Below, piece by piece: positions 1 to 6,128 of a DNA stretch of 8,100 bases. The position numbers were made by a program, and so were the translations under genes. How positions within the stretch are numbered: the stretch's first letter is position 1; every line of letters starts with the position of its first letter. This DNA comes from an uncultured Coriobacteriales bacterium. Lineage in GTDB: Bacteria; Actinomycetota; Coriobacteriia; Coriobacteriales; UMGS124. The notes below the pieces were generated by a model, which was not told where the DNA came from, ran no database searches, and was given only the letters and a program-made list of their open reading frames with translations. The stretch lies in NCBI GenBank assembly GCA_934662525.1, contig CAKUKJ010000086.1, positions 1 through 8,100 of the forward strand. Direction: 5' to 3'.

Positions 1-61
1 GTTCATGGCCGACTGAGGGGTCGAGGTCCGCCCAAACGACGTCTCCGCAGCGGTATCCCAT
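1..61 (-). CDS. mazF: MazF/PemK-family endoribonuclease toxin, N-terminal fragment (cut by window edge)
   Basis: Only the first 20 codons are in the window. They contain GDVVWADLDPSVGHE, the opening strand and loop typical of MazF/PemK/ChpB toxins (usual form GDIVWVDLDPxxGHEQ). Known family members are sequence-specific mRNA interferases inhibited by a cognate antitoxin. The ATG at 59-61 follows the antitoxin stop codon with no gap (TAG then ATG). An AGAGG Shine-Dalgarno-like sequence at 70-74, inside the antitoxin gene, lies 8 bases upstream, so translation of the two genes is probably coupled. The frame is open to the window edge. The catalytic Arg and Thr/Ser and the rest of the fold lie outside, so activity cannot be judged. 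The family call is firm for such a short piece because the motif is distinctive and the gene position fits. Confidence 0.85.
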   Translation of the reverse strand, partial: MGYRCGDVVWADLDPSVGHE

Positions 62-358
62 CTACATCGCCTCTTGCCCCACCGGAGAAGCGAAGCCGTC
101 TTCCCGTGGCATATATTCACCGCTATAACCAGCAAAAAGCTCATCGAGGTCGCTCACGGGAACAACTCGGCGGATGGGGGTAATCGAGATGTCGGAGGGG
201 CCGGTATCAACTGCCAAAGGCCTCACCTCCACCCACGGCTTTCCGCCCTTGAGCACCGTGAATGGGCGGCCCGTCATGTTCGCCTTCACCGTAAGGGCGC
301 TAAAACGGTTCTTTGTCTCCGTCAAGCCATATCGCTCATAATCAATTGCAGGCGACAT
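62..358 (-). CDS. Antitoxin with Phd/YefM-like N-terminus and MazE-like C-terminal tail
   Basis: This 98-residue protein probably neutralises the MazF toxin encoded directly downstream and represses its own promoter. Residues about 8-50 look like a Phd/YefM antitoxin: YGLTETKNRFSAL corresponds to the first strand and helix, followed by TGRPFTVLKGGKPWVEVRPL, the usual 'TG.P..I...GKP.A.L.PL' pattern. The C-terminal tail (DELFAGYSGEYMPREDGFASPVGQEAM, residues 72-98) instead resembles toxin-binding tails of MazE-type antitoxins, which end in a pattern like WGxPxGxEVW. I chose the ATG at 356-358 over a longer GTG reading because a G-rich Shine-Dalgarno-like run lies 8 bases upstream and the Phd-like fold begins here. 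The gene ends in ATG-TAG and abuts the toxin start. An extended -10 promoter and a palindromic operator lie upstream (387-426). A Phd-type antitoxin normally pairs with Doc or RelE/YoeB toxins, so this pairing is atypical. The tail assignment rests on a short motif. Confidence 0.85.
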   Translation of the reverse strand: MSPAIDYERYGLTETKNRFSALTVKANMTGRPFTVLKGGKPWVEVRPLAVDTGPSDISITPIRRVVPVSDLDELFAGYSGEYMPREDGFASPVGQEAM

Positions 359-386
359 CACAACAACCCCCCAACGTGTCCCTACC

Positions 387-420
387 AATCTGGCCAGATT
401 GTAGCATAGTGGGCCAGATT
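387..420. promoter_or_regulatory. Putative autoregulatory operator of the toxin-antitoxin operon
   Basis: The 14-base sequence AATCTGGCCAGATT at 387-400 is a perfect palindrome. Its half-site GGCCAGATT (392-400) recurs in direct orientation at 412-420, 20 bases away, about two helical turns. The array covers the -10 and the spacer of the putative promoter, where bound antitoxin would block RNA polymerase. Phd/YefM and MazE antitoxins are known to autorepress through palindromic operators. That this antitoxin binds here is inferred. Confidence 0.6.
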
Positions 421-426
421 ATCCGA
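398..426 (-). promoter_or_regulatory. Putative extended -10 promoter of the toxin-antitoxin operon
   Basis: On the minus strand, TGCTACAAT at 398-406 fits an extended -10 element (TGn plus TACAAT, 5 of 6 matches to TATAAT). The hexamer 17 bases upstream (421-426, TCGGAT) is a poor -35, which is acceptable for extended -10 promoters. The start point would fall near 391, about 33 bases before the antitoxin ATG. The -10 overlaps the operator palindrome by three bases. An alternative is GATAAT at 418-423 with TTGCAG at 441-446, spaced 17, but that -35 lies inside the dapA terminator stem. Confidence 0.5.
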
Positions 427-468
427 TACAAAAGAGGCGCCTGCAAACCATCTGTTCGCAGGCGCCTC
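427..468 (-). terminator. Rho-independent terminator of dapA
   Basis: A perfect 11-base inverted repeat, GAGGCGCCTGC at 434-444 and GCAGGCGCCTC at 458-468, has a 13-base loop. On the minus strand the stem is followed by TTTTGTAT. It begins 46 bases past the dapA stop, so dapA is probably transcribed alone or as the last gene of its unit. The T-rich end runs straight into the promoter region of the toxin-antitoxin pair. Confidence 0.9.
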
Positions 469-514
469 CTCTTACGCTCCCGATATATCAGATTGAAAGT
501 CGAGCCTCTGCCTC

Positions 515-1402
515 TTACCCGATAATCCCCAGCTCGCGCATGCAGCCCAGCAGGCGCTCCTCGTGGGCGGGCTCCAGGCAAGTGAGCGGCAGGCGCAGGC
601 TGTTCTCGCCGTAGCCCATCGCCGCCATGGCGGCCTTCACGGGGATGGGGTTGACCTCGCAGAAGAGGGCGTCGATGAGCGGCAGGTACTTGAGCTGCAG
701 CTCGCGGGCGCCGGCCACGTCGCCGGCCAGCATGCGGCGGCACATCTCCACCGTCGCGGCAGGGGCAACGTTGGACAGCACCGAGATGACGCCCTTGCCG
801 CCCAGCGCCATGATGGGCACAACCTGGTCGTCGTTGCCCGAGTAGATGTCAATCTTGTCGCCGGCCAGCGCAGCGATCTGCGCCACCTGCGAGATGTTGC
901 CGCTGGCCTCCTTCACGGCGCAAATCATGGGGTGCTCGGCAAGCTTGGCAACCGTGGCGGGCTGGATGTTGCAGCCCGTGCGGCTCGGCACGTTGTAGAG
1001 GATGCACGGCAGCTCGGCCGCGTCGGCCACGGCGGTGAACGACGCGATGAGGCCCGTCTGCGTCGCCTTGTTGTAGTACGGCGTCACGAGAAGGGCTGCG
1101 TCGGCGCCCACCTGGGCGGCGAACTTCGTAAGCCCGATGGCCTCCTCGGTGCAGTTGGAGCCCGTACCGGCAATGACGGGGACACGCCCCGCGACCTTTT
1201 CCACGCAGTAACGAATGACCTCGCGGTGCTCGTCGTGCGACAGCGTGGGGCCCTCACCCGTGGTGCCCACGCTCACGATGGCGTCGATGCCCTGCTCGAT
1301 CTGCCAATCGAGCAGCTTGCCGTACATGTCGTAGTCGACGGCCCCGTCCTTGAAGGGAGTCACGATGGCCGTGGCAGCGCCGGTGAAAATCGTCTTCTTC
1401 AT
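515..1402 (-). CDS. dapA: 4-hydroxy-tetrahydrodipicolinate synthase (DapA)
   Basis: A 295-residue enzyme of normal family length that condenses pyruvate with aspartate semialdehyde, the first committed step to diaminopimelate and lysine; it is cytoplasmic and usually a tetramer of TIM barrels. Family signatures are intact: GTTGEGPTLSHDEH (residues 46-59, with Thr47/Thr48), TPYYNK (107-112, with the relay Tyr at 109/110), LYNVPSRTG (135-143, catalytic Tyr136 and substrate-binding Arg141) and VKEASGN (163-169, Schiff-base Lys164). Residues matching the E. coli lysine allosteric site also appear present (His59, Asn83, Glu87, Tyr109), so feedback inhibition is possible. I chose the ATG at 1400-1402 because AAGGG (1412-1416) lies 9 bases upstream; an in-frame TTG three codons earlier would sit against that site. 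No other lys or dap gene is adjacent. All nine tyrosine codons are TAC, consistent with a well-expressed housekeeping gene. Confidence 0.98.
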   Translation of the reverse strand: MKKTIFTGAATAIVTPFKDGAVDYDMYGKLLDWQIEQGIDAIVSVGTTGEGPTLSHDEHREVIRYCVEKVAGRVPVIAGTGSNCTEEAIGLTKFAAQVGADAALLVTPYYNKATQTGLIASFTAVADAAELPCILYNVPSRTGCNIQPATVAKLAEHPMICAVKEASGNISQVAQIAALAGDKIDIYSGNDDQVVPIMALGGKGVISVLSNVAPAATVEMCRRMLAGDVAGARELQLKYLPLIDALFCEVNPIPVKAAMAAMGYGENSLRLPLTCLEPAHEERLLGCMRELGIIG

Positions 1403-1680
1403 AGCAATCAACCCTTCAAAAGGTCGCCCAACACCGTATTGACTACATCATAGTTGCCCCGCCGCCCCGCAGACTCCTCGCCCTCACATCCCCAAATCAA
1501 ACGCATCGCACATGCCGGCAACCGCCCTCTCGCCATATGCCACCCGTCTGTCGGTGGCCTGCCACAAAGCCGTACGGCGATACGGCCCGCAAGGTCAACC
1601 CATCCCCAAGAAGCAGGCATGTGCGGCCCACGCTGCGCCGCACAAAAATCCTCCGGCCGTTCTGTCTGACTAGAGGTTTC
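1403..1680. other. Intergenic region between the CapA-type gene and dapA
   Basis: About 278 bases hold no gene I can support. The dapA Shine-Dalgarno AAGGG is at 1412-1416. TATGAT at 1447-1452 on the minus strand is a possible -10 (5 of 6) for dapA, with no good -35 at 17 or 18 bases. A 7-base inverted repeat, GTGCGGC/GCCGCAC at 1621-1627 and 1637-1643, has its T-run on the wrong side to terminate the upstream minus-strand gene. I see no lysine riboswitch or T-box. Confidence 0.5.
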
Positions 1681-3627
1681 CTAGAGACCCGTGCCCCCTT
1701 CAAACGCCTGGCGAAAATCTGCGGCAGTCAAGGGGTCGTCAGGGTCTGAGAGAACATGCCGCGATGCGAGCTCGTCGGTATAGTCGCCAAGCAGGAAGAC
1801 CTGGGCCGACCCGTCCTTGTCCACGTGACACACGCTCGGTACCAGGTCGAACGAGGCGATGCGCGTCACCGCCGTGCCGTCGGGCGCGGTCGCCTTCTCT
1901 ATGTCGAGCGTGGCCAGGCCGCCCACCTGGCAGGCAAGGTTGCCCTGCGACGCCACAAAATTGCCGAATCCCCAATACACGAGGCCCGTGTTGCCCGCCC
2001 GCGTCGTCACTTCGCCATACGGGGCCACGACATGGGAGTGCGAGCAGAGCACGAGGTCGGCCCCTGCGTCGATTGCCTCCTCCACCAGCCGTCGTTGCTC
2101 TTCGGTCGGCTCGCTTGCATACTCCTCTCCCATATGGAGCATCAGAATCACAAGGTCGGCCTGAGGTTGGCCGTCAAGCGCCGCGGTCGCCGCCCGACCG
2201 GCCCGATCGTCGCGAAGGGCGCGTATGCCCTCAAACACGGCGGCCTTGTCGTCCTCAAGGGTGTCCACGAGGTACTCCTCACCCTCGGGCAGGGCGTGGC
2301 CGTTCAACCCATATGTCAGGTTGAAGAACGCGAGCCGTATGCCTCCGCGCTCCACCATGCAAGGCGCGCCTGCCTGCGCCGCGTCCTCATGCAAGCCGGC
2401 GACCGCGACCTCTGGATGCCCGTTCTCCCAATACTCCAGCGTCTCACGGATTGCCCCTGCTCCCCTGTCGTTCACATGGTTCGATGCGCTTGCAACCACG
2501 TCGAACCCGGCGGCGGCAAGCGCGTCGGCCATCGCCGCCGGGGTAGCGAACTCAGGGTACCCGCTTCGCTTGGCCGCGTCGGCCACCAGCACCGTCTCCT
2601 GGCACACCGCCGCCACATCGAATCCCGAGACATATGCACTCAGCGGCCCATATACCCCCGAGAAGTCAAACTCCCGGCTTTCGCTGTCGTATGCCGCCTC
2701 ATATATCCCCTGGTAGGCGATATTGTCGCCCGCCACAAGCAGCGAGACGCGCTGAACTTCGGCAGCCGATTTCGGCTCGGCAGACATAGCGGTCGCGTCA
2801 TCCACGCCGCCCGCCCCCGATGCCACGGATGCACTATCTGCCTCGGACGCCAAAGACCGGGGCGCTATTGCAACGCCTCCGTCATGCATGGCAGCCGCCC
2901 ACCCCGGCCCGTCAGGCACGCCGCCGTCCGGCCCAGCGCCCGGCTCCTGGGCCTGCGCATACGTCGGAACGTATACTTTCCTGCCGGCGGGCCCATCGGC
3001 GGCACCGGCCTCATCATCTGCGTCCTCCAGCACGAAGCCCCACGATCCCCAGCACCACGCGGCGGTTTCCCCATCCGGCGACGTCAGCTCGAGCGCCCCG
3101 TCCCCTCTCACCTCGGCCGAAGCGACGTCTTGCCCAAGCGCCGAGCTCATCCACAGAGAGACGACTTGACCGGCGCGCGCTCCATACACAAACACGTGCT
3201 GCGACCAGGCATCGTCTGCCCCCTGTTTCCAAAACGGGCGGTAATTGCCGAAACTTCCCCGCTTCCATACAAGAAAGACCAGCTCATCGGCACCGTCAGC
3301 GTCGATGTCGTAGGCAAATGCGTCGAACACGCGCCACTCGTCGGGACTCGCAAAGACCTCCGCGTCGCATGCAAGCACCCGAGCGCCATGCTGCTCATCA
3401 ACCACCACGCGTGACTCGACGACGCCGTCGCCGTCCAAGTCGCACGCAACGTCTTCGACCTGCCAATAAGCCCGCTCAGGGATGCCCCCTCCCCGCAAGA
3501 CCTCCATACACGAGGCGACACCTACATCGACGGCCCCAAGCAGCAACATCGCCGCCGCCAATGCGACGCCGAGCATCGCGGCAACCGTCCGCACCCGTGT
3601 CACACCGCAACCGTTGGAACCCCGCAA
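1681..3627 (-). CDS. Exported CapA-family (PGA_cap) protein with N-terminal FG-GAP-like region
   Basis: The C-terminal part, about residues 293-600 of 648, is a PGA_cap/CapA domain, a calcineurin-like metallophosphoesterase-type fold found in poly-gamma-glutamate capsule proteins. It shows VAGDN (298-302), CQET (342-345), SNHVNDRG (382-389), LHMGEEY (497-503), CSHSHV (528-533) and VYWGFGNF (550-557). The family's usual NLE is replaced by CQE. The N-terminus has a basic stretch and a hydrophobic segment (about 14-33), then VASC (37-40), which fits a lipobox, so it may be a lipoprotein or membrane-anchored. Residues 63-68 (DLDGDG) and 107-112 (DIDADG) resemble calcium-binding FG-GAP or VCBS loops. 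Residues 206-290 are an Ala/Gly/Asp-rich linker. The TTG at 3625-3627 follows the DUF3160 stop by 37 bases and has GGCGG 9 bases upstream. A GTG at 3601-3603 is a serious alternative because a mini-ORF overlaps it by four bases. Role in capsule synthesis is not shown, since no ligase genes are adjacent. Confidence 0.85.
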   Translation of the reverse strand: MRGSNGCGVTRVRTVAAMLGVALAAAMLLLGAVDVGVASCMEVLRGGGIPERAYWQVEDVACDLDGDGVVESRVVVDEQHGARVLACDAEVFASPDEWRVFDAFAYDIDADGADELVFLVWKRGSFGNYRPFWKQGADDAWSQHVFVYGARAGQVVSLWMSSALGQDVASAEVRGDGALELTSPDGETAAWCWGSWGFVLEDADDEAGAADGPAGRKVYVPTYAQAQEPGAGPDGGVPDGPGWAAAMHDGGVAIAPRSLASEADSASVASGAGGVDDATAMSAEPKSAAEVQRVSLLVAGDNIAYQGIYEAAYDSESREFDFSGVYGPLSAYVSGFDVAAVCQETVLVADAAKRSGYPEFATPAAMADALAAAGFDVVASASNHVNDRGAGAIRETLEYWENGHPEVAVAGLHEDAAQAGAPCMVERGGIRLAFFNLTYGLNGHALPEGEEYLVDTLEDDKAAVFEGIRALRDDRAGRAATAALDGQPQADLVILMLHMGEEYASEPTEEQRRLVEEAIDAGADLVLCSHSHVVAPYGEVTTRAGNTGLVYWGFGNFVASQGNLACQVGGLATLDIEKATAPDGTAVTRIASFDLVPSVCHVDKDGSAQVFLLGDYTDELASRHVLSDPDDPLTAADFRQAFEGGTGL

Positions 3628-3632
3628 TCCAT
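3600..3632 (-). CDS. Possible 10-codon coupling mini-ORF between the DUF3160 and CapA genes
   Basis: An ATG at 3630-3632 opens the short frame MDCGVPTVAV and ends at TGA 3600-3602. AAGGG (3643-3647) lies 10 bases upstream, a better-placed ribosome site than the in-frame CapA starts have. Its TGA overlaps a GTG codon in the CapA frame as GTGA, the arrangement common in translationally coupled genes. It could deliver ribosomes to that GTG, which would make CapA eight residues shorter with a tidier signal sequence (MTRVRTVAAML). Chance is a real alternative. Confidence 0.3.
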   Translation of the reverse strand: MDCGVPTVAV

Positions 3633-3664
3633 CTCACCGCCGCCCTTTGCCTGCAAGCCCCGCC

Positions 3665-5887
3665 CTACATCTCCCGCCAGCTCAAGCTGAATTCCTGCGT
3701 CCACCAAATCGGGTCCATCGCAGGCTCGCTGTACATGCCGTCGTCGCCCACCTGGATGCCCATCATCTGTCGCCACTCGGTATCGGTCAGCCGCTGGTTC
3801 AGGGGCTGCGCAAACTGGTAGAAGCTGTACACCGCGCCCGTCATGAGACGCAGCGCGCCGTCCATCGGCACCACGACGAACATCTTGGAGACCTTGCCCG
3901 TCGCCACCTCGAGGCACGACCCGTTGGGGTCTGTGGCGATGTCGGCCACGATGGCCGAGGGAAACTCCCTGCTCGTGAAATACTCCGAGTCGGCCTCGCC
4001 CTTGTACACCTCCTGCCAGAAATGCTCGATTTGCCCGCCGAACGTTCGGATGAGGTCGAACTCCTCGTCGCTGGGCAGCTCATCGGACAGCTCTTTGCGC
4101 GCAATCTCCTGGAGACGGTACGCCAGCTCGCTTAAACGCGCCAGGTTCTCGGCGTCCTCGGCACCTAAAAGGCCGTAGCCCGACAGGCCCTCGGATGTCG
4201 CCTGCGTCAGCGCCCCCAGCCGCCCGAACACCTCTGGCTCAGGCTCCACATACCCCCGGTCGTCTCGGTCGGGCAGTTCGCCTCCACCCATCTCGGCCAT
4301 GACTTGCTTGGCATAGAGCACCGTGTCGTGCTTGAGCTCGGCATAGCTGCCTGCAAAGCTTTGGAGGCATCGCCTCGCCCAGGCCTGCGAGCGCATGAAC
4401 GCCGGGTATCCCTCGCCTTTCTCGGCGCACAGGGGCTTCAGCGTGCGCAACCACTGTGCATACAGGCTCGCGCGCCACAGCTTGCCGTCTGCCTCGGACA
4501 GGCCTTGCCTGAGCGCATCCAGGTTTTCCGTATAGCCCGCATACCCAAACGCGCCAGCCTGCCCAAGCAGTGCATACGCCTCATCTGACCCAAACACAGC
4601 AGGAATGTCGAGCACATCGGGCAACAGCCTCTGGTCGCCCGCCGCGTTCTCCTTCACCTCGCTGTACACAAGCTTCTGGAAAATGCCCTCGTCAATGCTG
4701 AAACGCTGGCCCATGAGGCGGAATCCCTGACCCTCGGCCAGCGTGTCCTTGTCGGGGTCGTCCATCACGGGAATCGAATTGATATTGGGTCCGGCGGCCT
4801 GCGCCGTCAGCGCGTGGAACTCCCGCCAGCTCGCGTCGTCGCCCGCAAGTGCCGCCGTGCTCGGCATACCTGCGTAAGCCTGCTCCACAAGTGGCGCGTA
4901 CTCGTAATACCCATTGTCGTCGCTTGCTCCGGCAAAGAACGACGTCACCGTGTATATCTTCGACCATTCGTCGAGCGGGCCCTGCGTCAGCAGCAGCGTC
5001 ACAAGCAACGCGCTGCGGTCGAGATCCTCGTTCTTCTGGGCAAAATTGACGCGCCCATACCACATCATCGCACGGAAATATCCTTCGAGCGCCGCGTCGC
5101 CCTCGTAGTACCCGCGCGGCTTATACTGCGAATAATCCTCCATTGCGCCCGTGAGCGGCGAGTCGGAAATCCCACCCTGCCCATATATGAGGCCGAGCTC
5201 GGCGTTGGCCAAATCCGCCACGTCGGCCGGCACGCTCACCTCCAGCCCTTGCAGGCACGCACCCACCGTGAAGAACGCCAGGTTGCGCACGGCCGCGCTC
5301 TCCCACTCGCTCCCCCTCAGGGCATCGAGCTGCTCACCGGCGCCCACCGCAAGCTGGCTGCTCAGGTTTTGAAGCCCGGGAGCCAGGTAATCGCGCTCGG
5401 TGTTTTTAAGCAGATGGCTGAAATACAGGTGATACGTGTGCAGCATGGCATCGGTCGTCACAAAATTCGGCAACAGCGAATACCGGTTCATCTCGTACAT
5501 CTCAAAGAACTCGTCGCCGTCTTCGAGCTGACAGAAAAAGCCGTACTGGCGCAGCTTGTCGAGCTGGGCGTCGTTGAGATAATACCAATCGAGGTTGTCG
5601 ACGTTGCTTAAATCGTCGTTCACCGCAGCCTGCGGCGCATGGGGGTTCAAGAACTCCTCCACCTCGGGCAGCGAGCTGAGAAGCGACGGCCGACCCGATG
5701 CGGCGGATGCCCCCGCCCCCTGCCCCGCGCCGCCGGCTGTGCCGCCTCCCAGCAGGGAGCCAAGCGACGCACCCACGACATCGAGCGCCGAATCCGCGCG
5801 CGCGACCTTTGGAACCAACACGCCCATCGCACCCATCGCCGCCGCAGCCGCCACAAGACCACGTCTCGAAACACGTTGTTCCAGCAT
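3665..5887 (-). CDS. Tat-exported DUF3160 domain protein
   Basis: A 740-residue protein I assign to the DUF3160 family, whose biochemical function I do not know. The N-terminus is a twin-arginine signal: SRRGLVAAAAAMGAMGVLV (7-25), then ARA (29-31), a likely signal peptidase I site before Asp32. That predicts folded export, often linked to a cofactor or metal. A Gly/Ala/Ser-rich stretch (about 40-70) leads to the domain. Family-type blocks are NFVTTDAMLHTYHLYFSHLL (141-160, with His150, His153, His158), DYSQYKPRGYYEG (251-263), YFRAMMWYGRVNF (270-282) and, near the C-terminus, MFVVVPMDGALRLMTGAVYS followed by RLTDTEWRQMMG. The ATG at 5885-5887 has G-rich sequence upstream (GAAGGGCGGGATGAGCC). 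The CapA-type gene starts 37 bases after the TAG stop, so the two are probably one transcript and may act together at the cell surface. Confidence 0.87.
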   Translation of the reverse strand: MLEQRVSRRGLVAAAAAMGAMGVLVPKVARADSALDVVGASLGSLLGGGTAGGAGQGAGASAASGRPSLLSSLPEVEEFLNPHAPQAAVNDDLSNVDNLDWYYLNDAQLDKLRQYGFFCQLEDGDEFFEMYEMNRYSLLPNFVTTDAMLHTYHLYFSHLLKNTERDYLAPGLQNLSSQLAVGAGEQLDALRGSEWESAAVRNLAFFTVGACLQGLEVSVPADVADLANAELGLIYGQGGISDSPLTGAMEDYSQYKPRGYYEGDAALEGYFRAMMWYGRVNFAQKNEDLDRSALLVTLLLTQGPLDEWSKIYTVTSFFAGASDDNGYYEYAPLVEQAYAGMPSTAALAGDDASWREFHALTAQAAGPNINSIPVMDDPDKDTLAEGQGFRLMGQRFSIDEGIFQKLVYSEVKENAAGDQRLLPDVLDIPAVFGSDEAYALLGQAGAFGYAGYTENLDALRQGLSEADGKLWRASLYAQWLRTLKPLCAEKGEGYPAFMRSQAWARRCLQSFAGSYAELKHDTVLYAKQVMAEMGGGELPDRDDRGYVEPEPEVFGRLGALTQATSEGLSGYGLLGAEDAENLARLSELAYRLQEIARKELSDELPSDEEFDLIRTFGGQIEHFWQEVYKGEADSEYFTSREFPSAIVADIATDPNGSCLEVATGKVSKMFVVVPMDGALRLMTGAVYSFYQFAQPLNQRLTDTEWRQMMGIQVGDDGMYSEPAMDPIWWTQEFSLSWREM

Positions 5888-6128
5888 GGCTCATCCCGCC
5901 CTTCCGCAACACGCCCCCTTGCGCGCCGCCTCCAAGTCGTCAAGATGAGCATACCTTACTTGGGCCTGCCTTCATAGGCGGTAAAAACGCAGCTTGCCTG
6001 GTTCAAAGTGCAAATGGGGAGAGTAAAACAACATCCCCTAACAGGCCGGCCCTATATATGCACGTACACGAGACGTATGGCATGTATCGGGACGGGCGCG
6101 GGTTGCGGCAGACTGCACCTGAAGAACC
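5888..6128. other. Intergenic region between the alarmone synthetase and DUF3160 genes
   Basis: About 240 bases with no supported gene. TATGCT at 5948-5953 (minus strand) could be a -10 for the DUF3160-CapA unit, with only a weak -35-like TATGAA 17 bases upstream. Other elements are GGCCGGCC at 6044-6051, a loose dyad (ATGCACGT at 6058-6065 against ACGT and GCAT at 6073-6083), and GGGGA/TCCCC arms around 6016-6038. None has the stem plus T-run of a clear terminator for the synthetase gene. Confidence 0.4.

Noticed and set aside
563..1453. 296-codon plus-strand open frame opposite dapA
   Set aside because: Shadow of dapA; composition is dominated by His, Arg, Gly and Val with no family motif.
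1621..1643. Hairpin GTGCGGC/GCCGCAC as terminator of the CapA-type gene
   Set aside because: The T-run lies before rather than after the stem in the direction of transcription.
1403..1680. Lysine riboswitch or T-box leader upstream of dapA
   Set aside because: No recognisable conserved core, no antiterminator/terminator pair before the start, and a candidate -10 leaves only a short leader.
1756..3414. 552-codon open frame on the plus strand opposite the CapA-type gene
   Set aside because: It has no recognisable domain, is rich in Arg, His and Pro as expected of a GC-rich antisense shadow, and lies fully over a gene with clear motifs.
2820..3821. 333-codon plus-strand open frame spanning the CapA-DUF3160 junction
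   Set aside because: Very rich in Arg and Pro with no domain; antisense to two supported genes.
4814..5611. 265-codon plus-strand open frame opposite DUF3160
   Set aside because: Shadow frame with no recognisable motif and no plausible ribosome site that I could identify.
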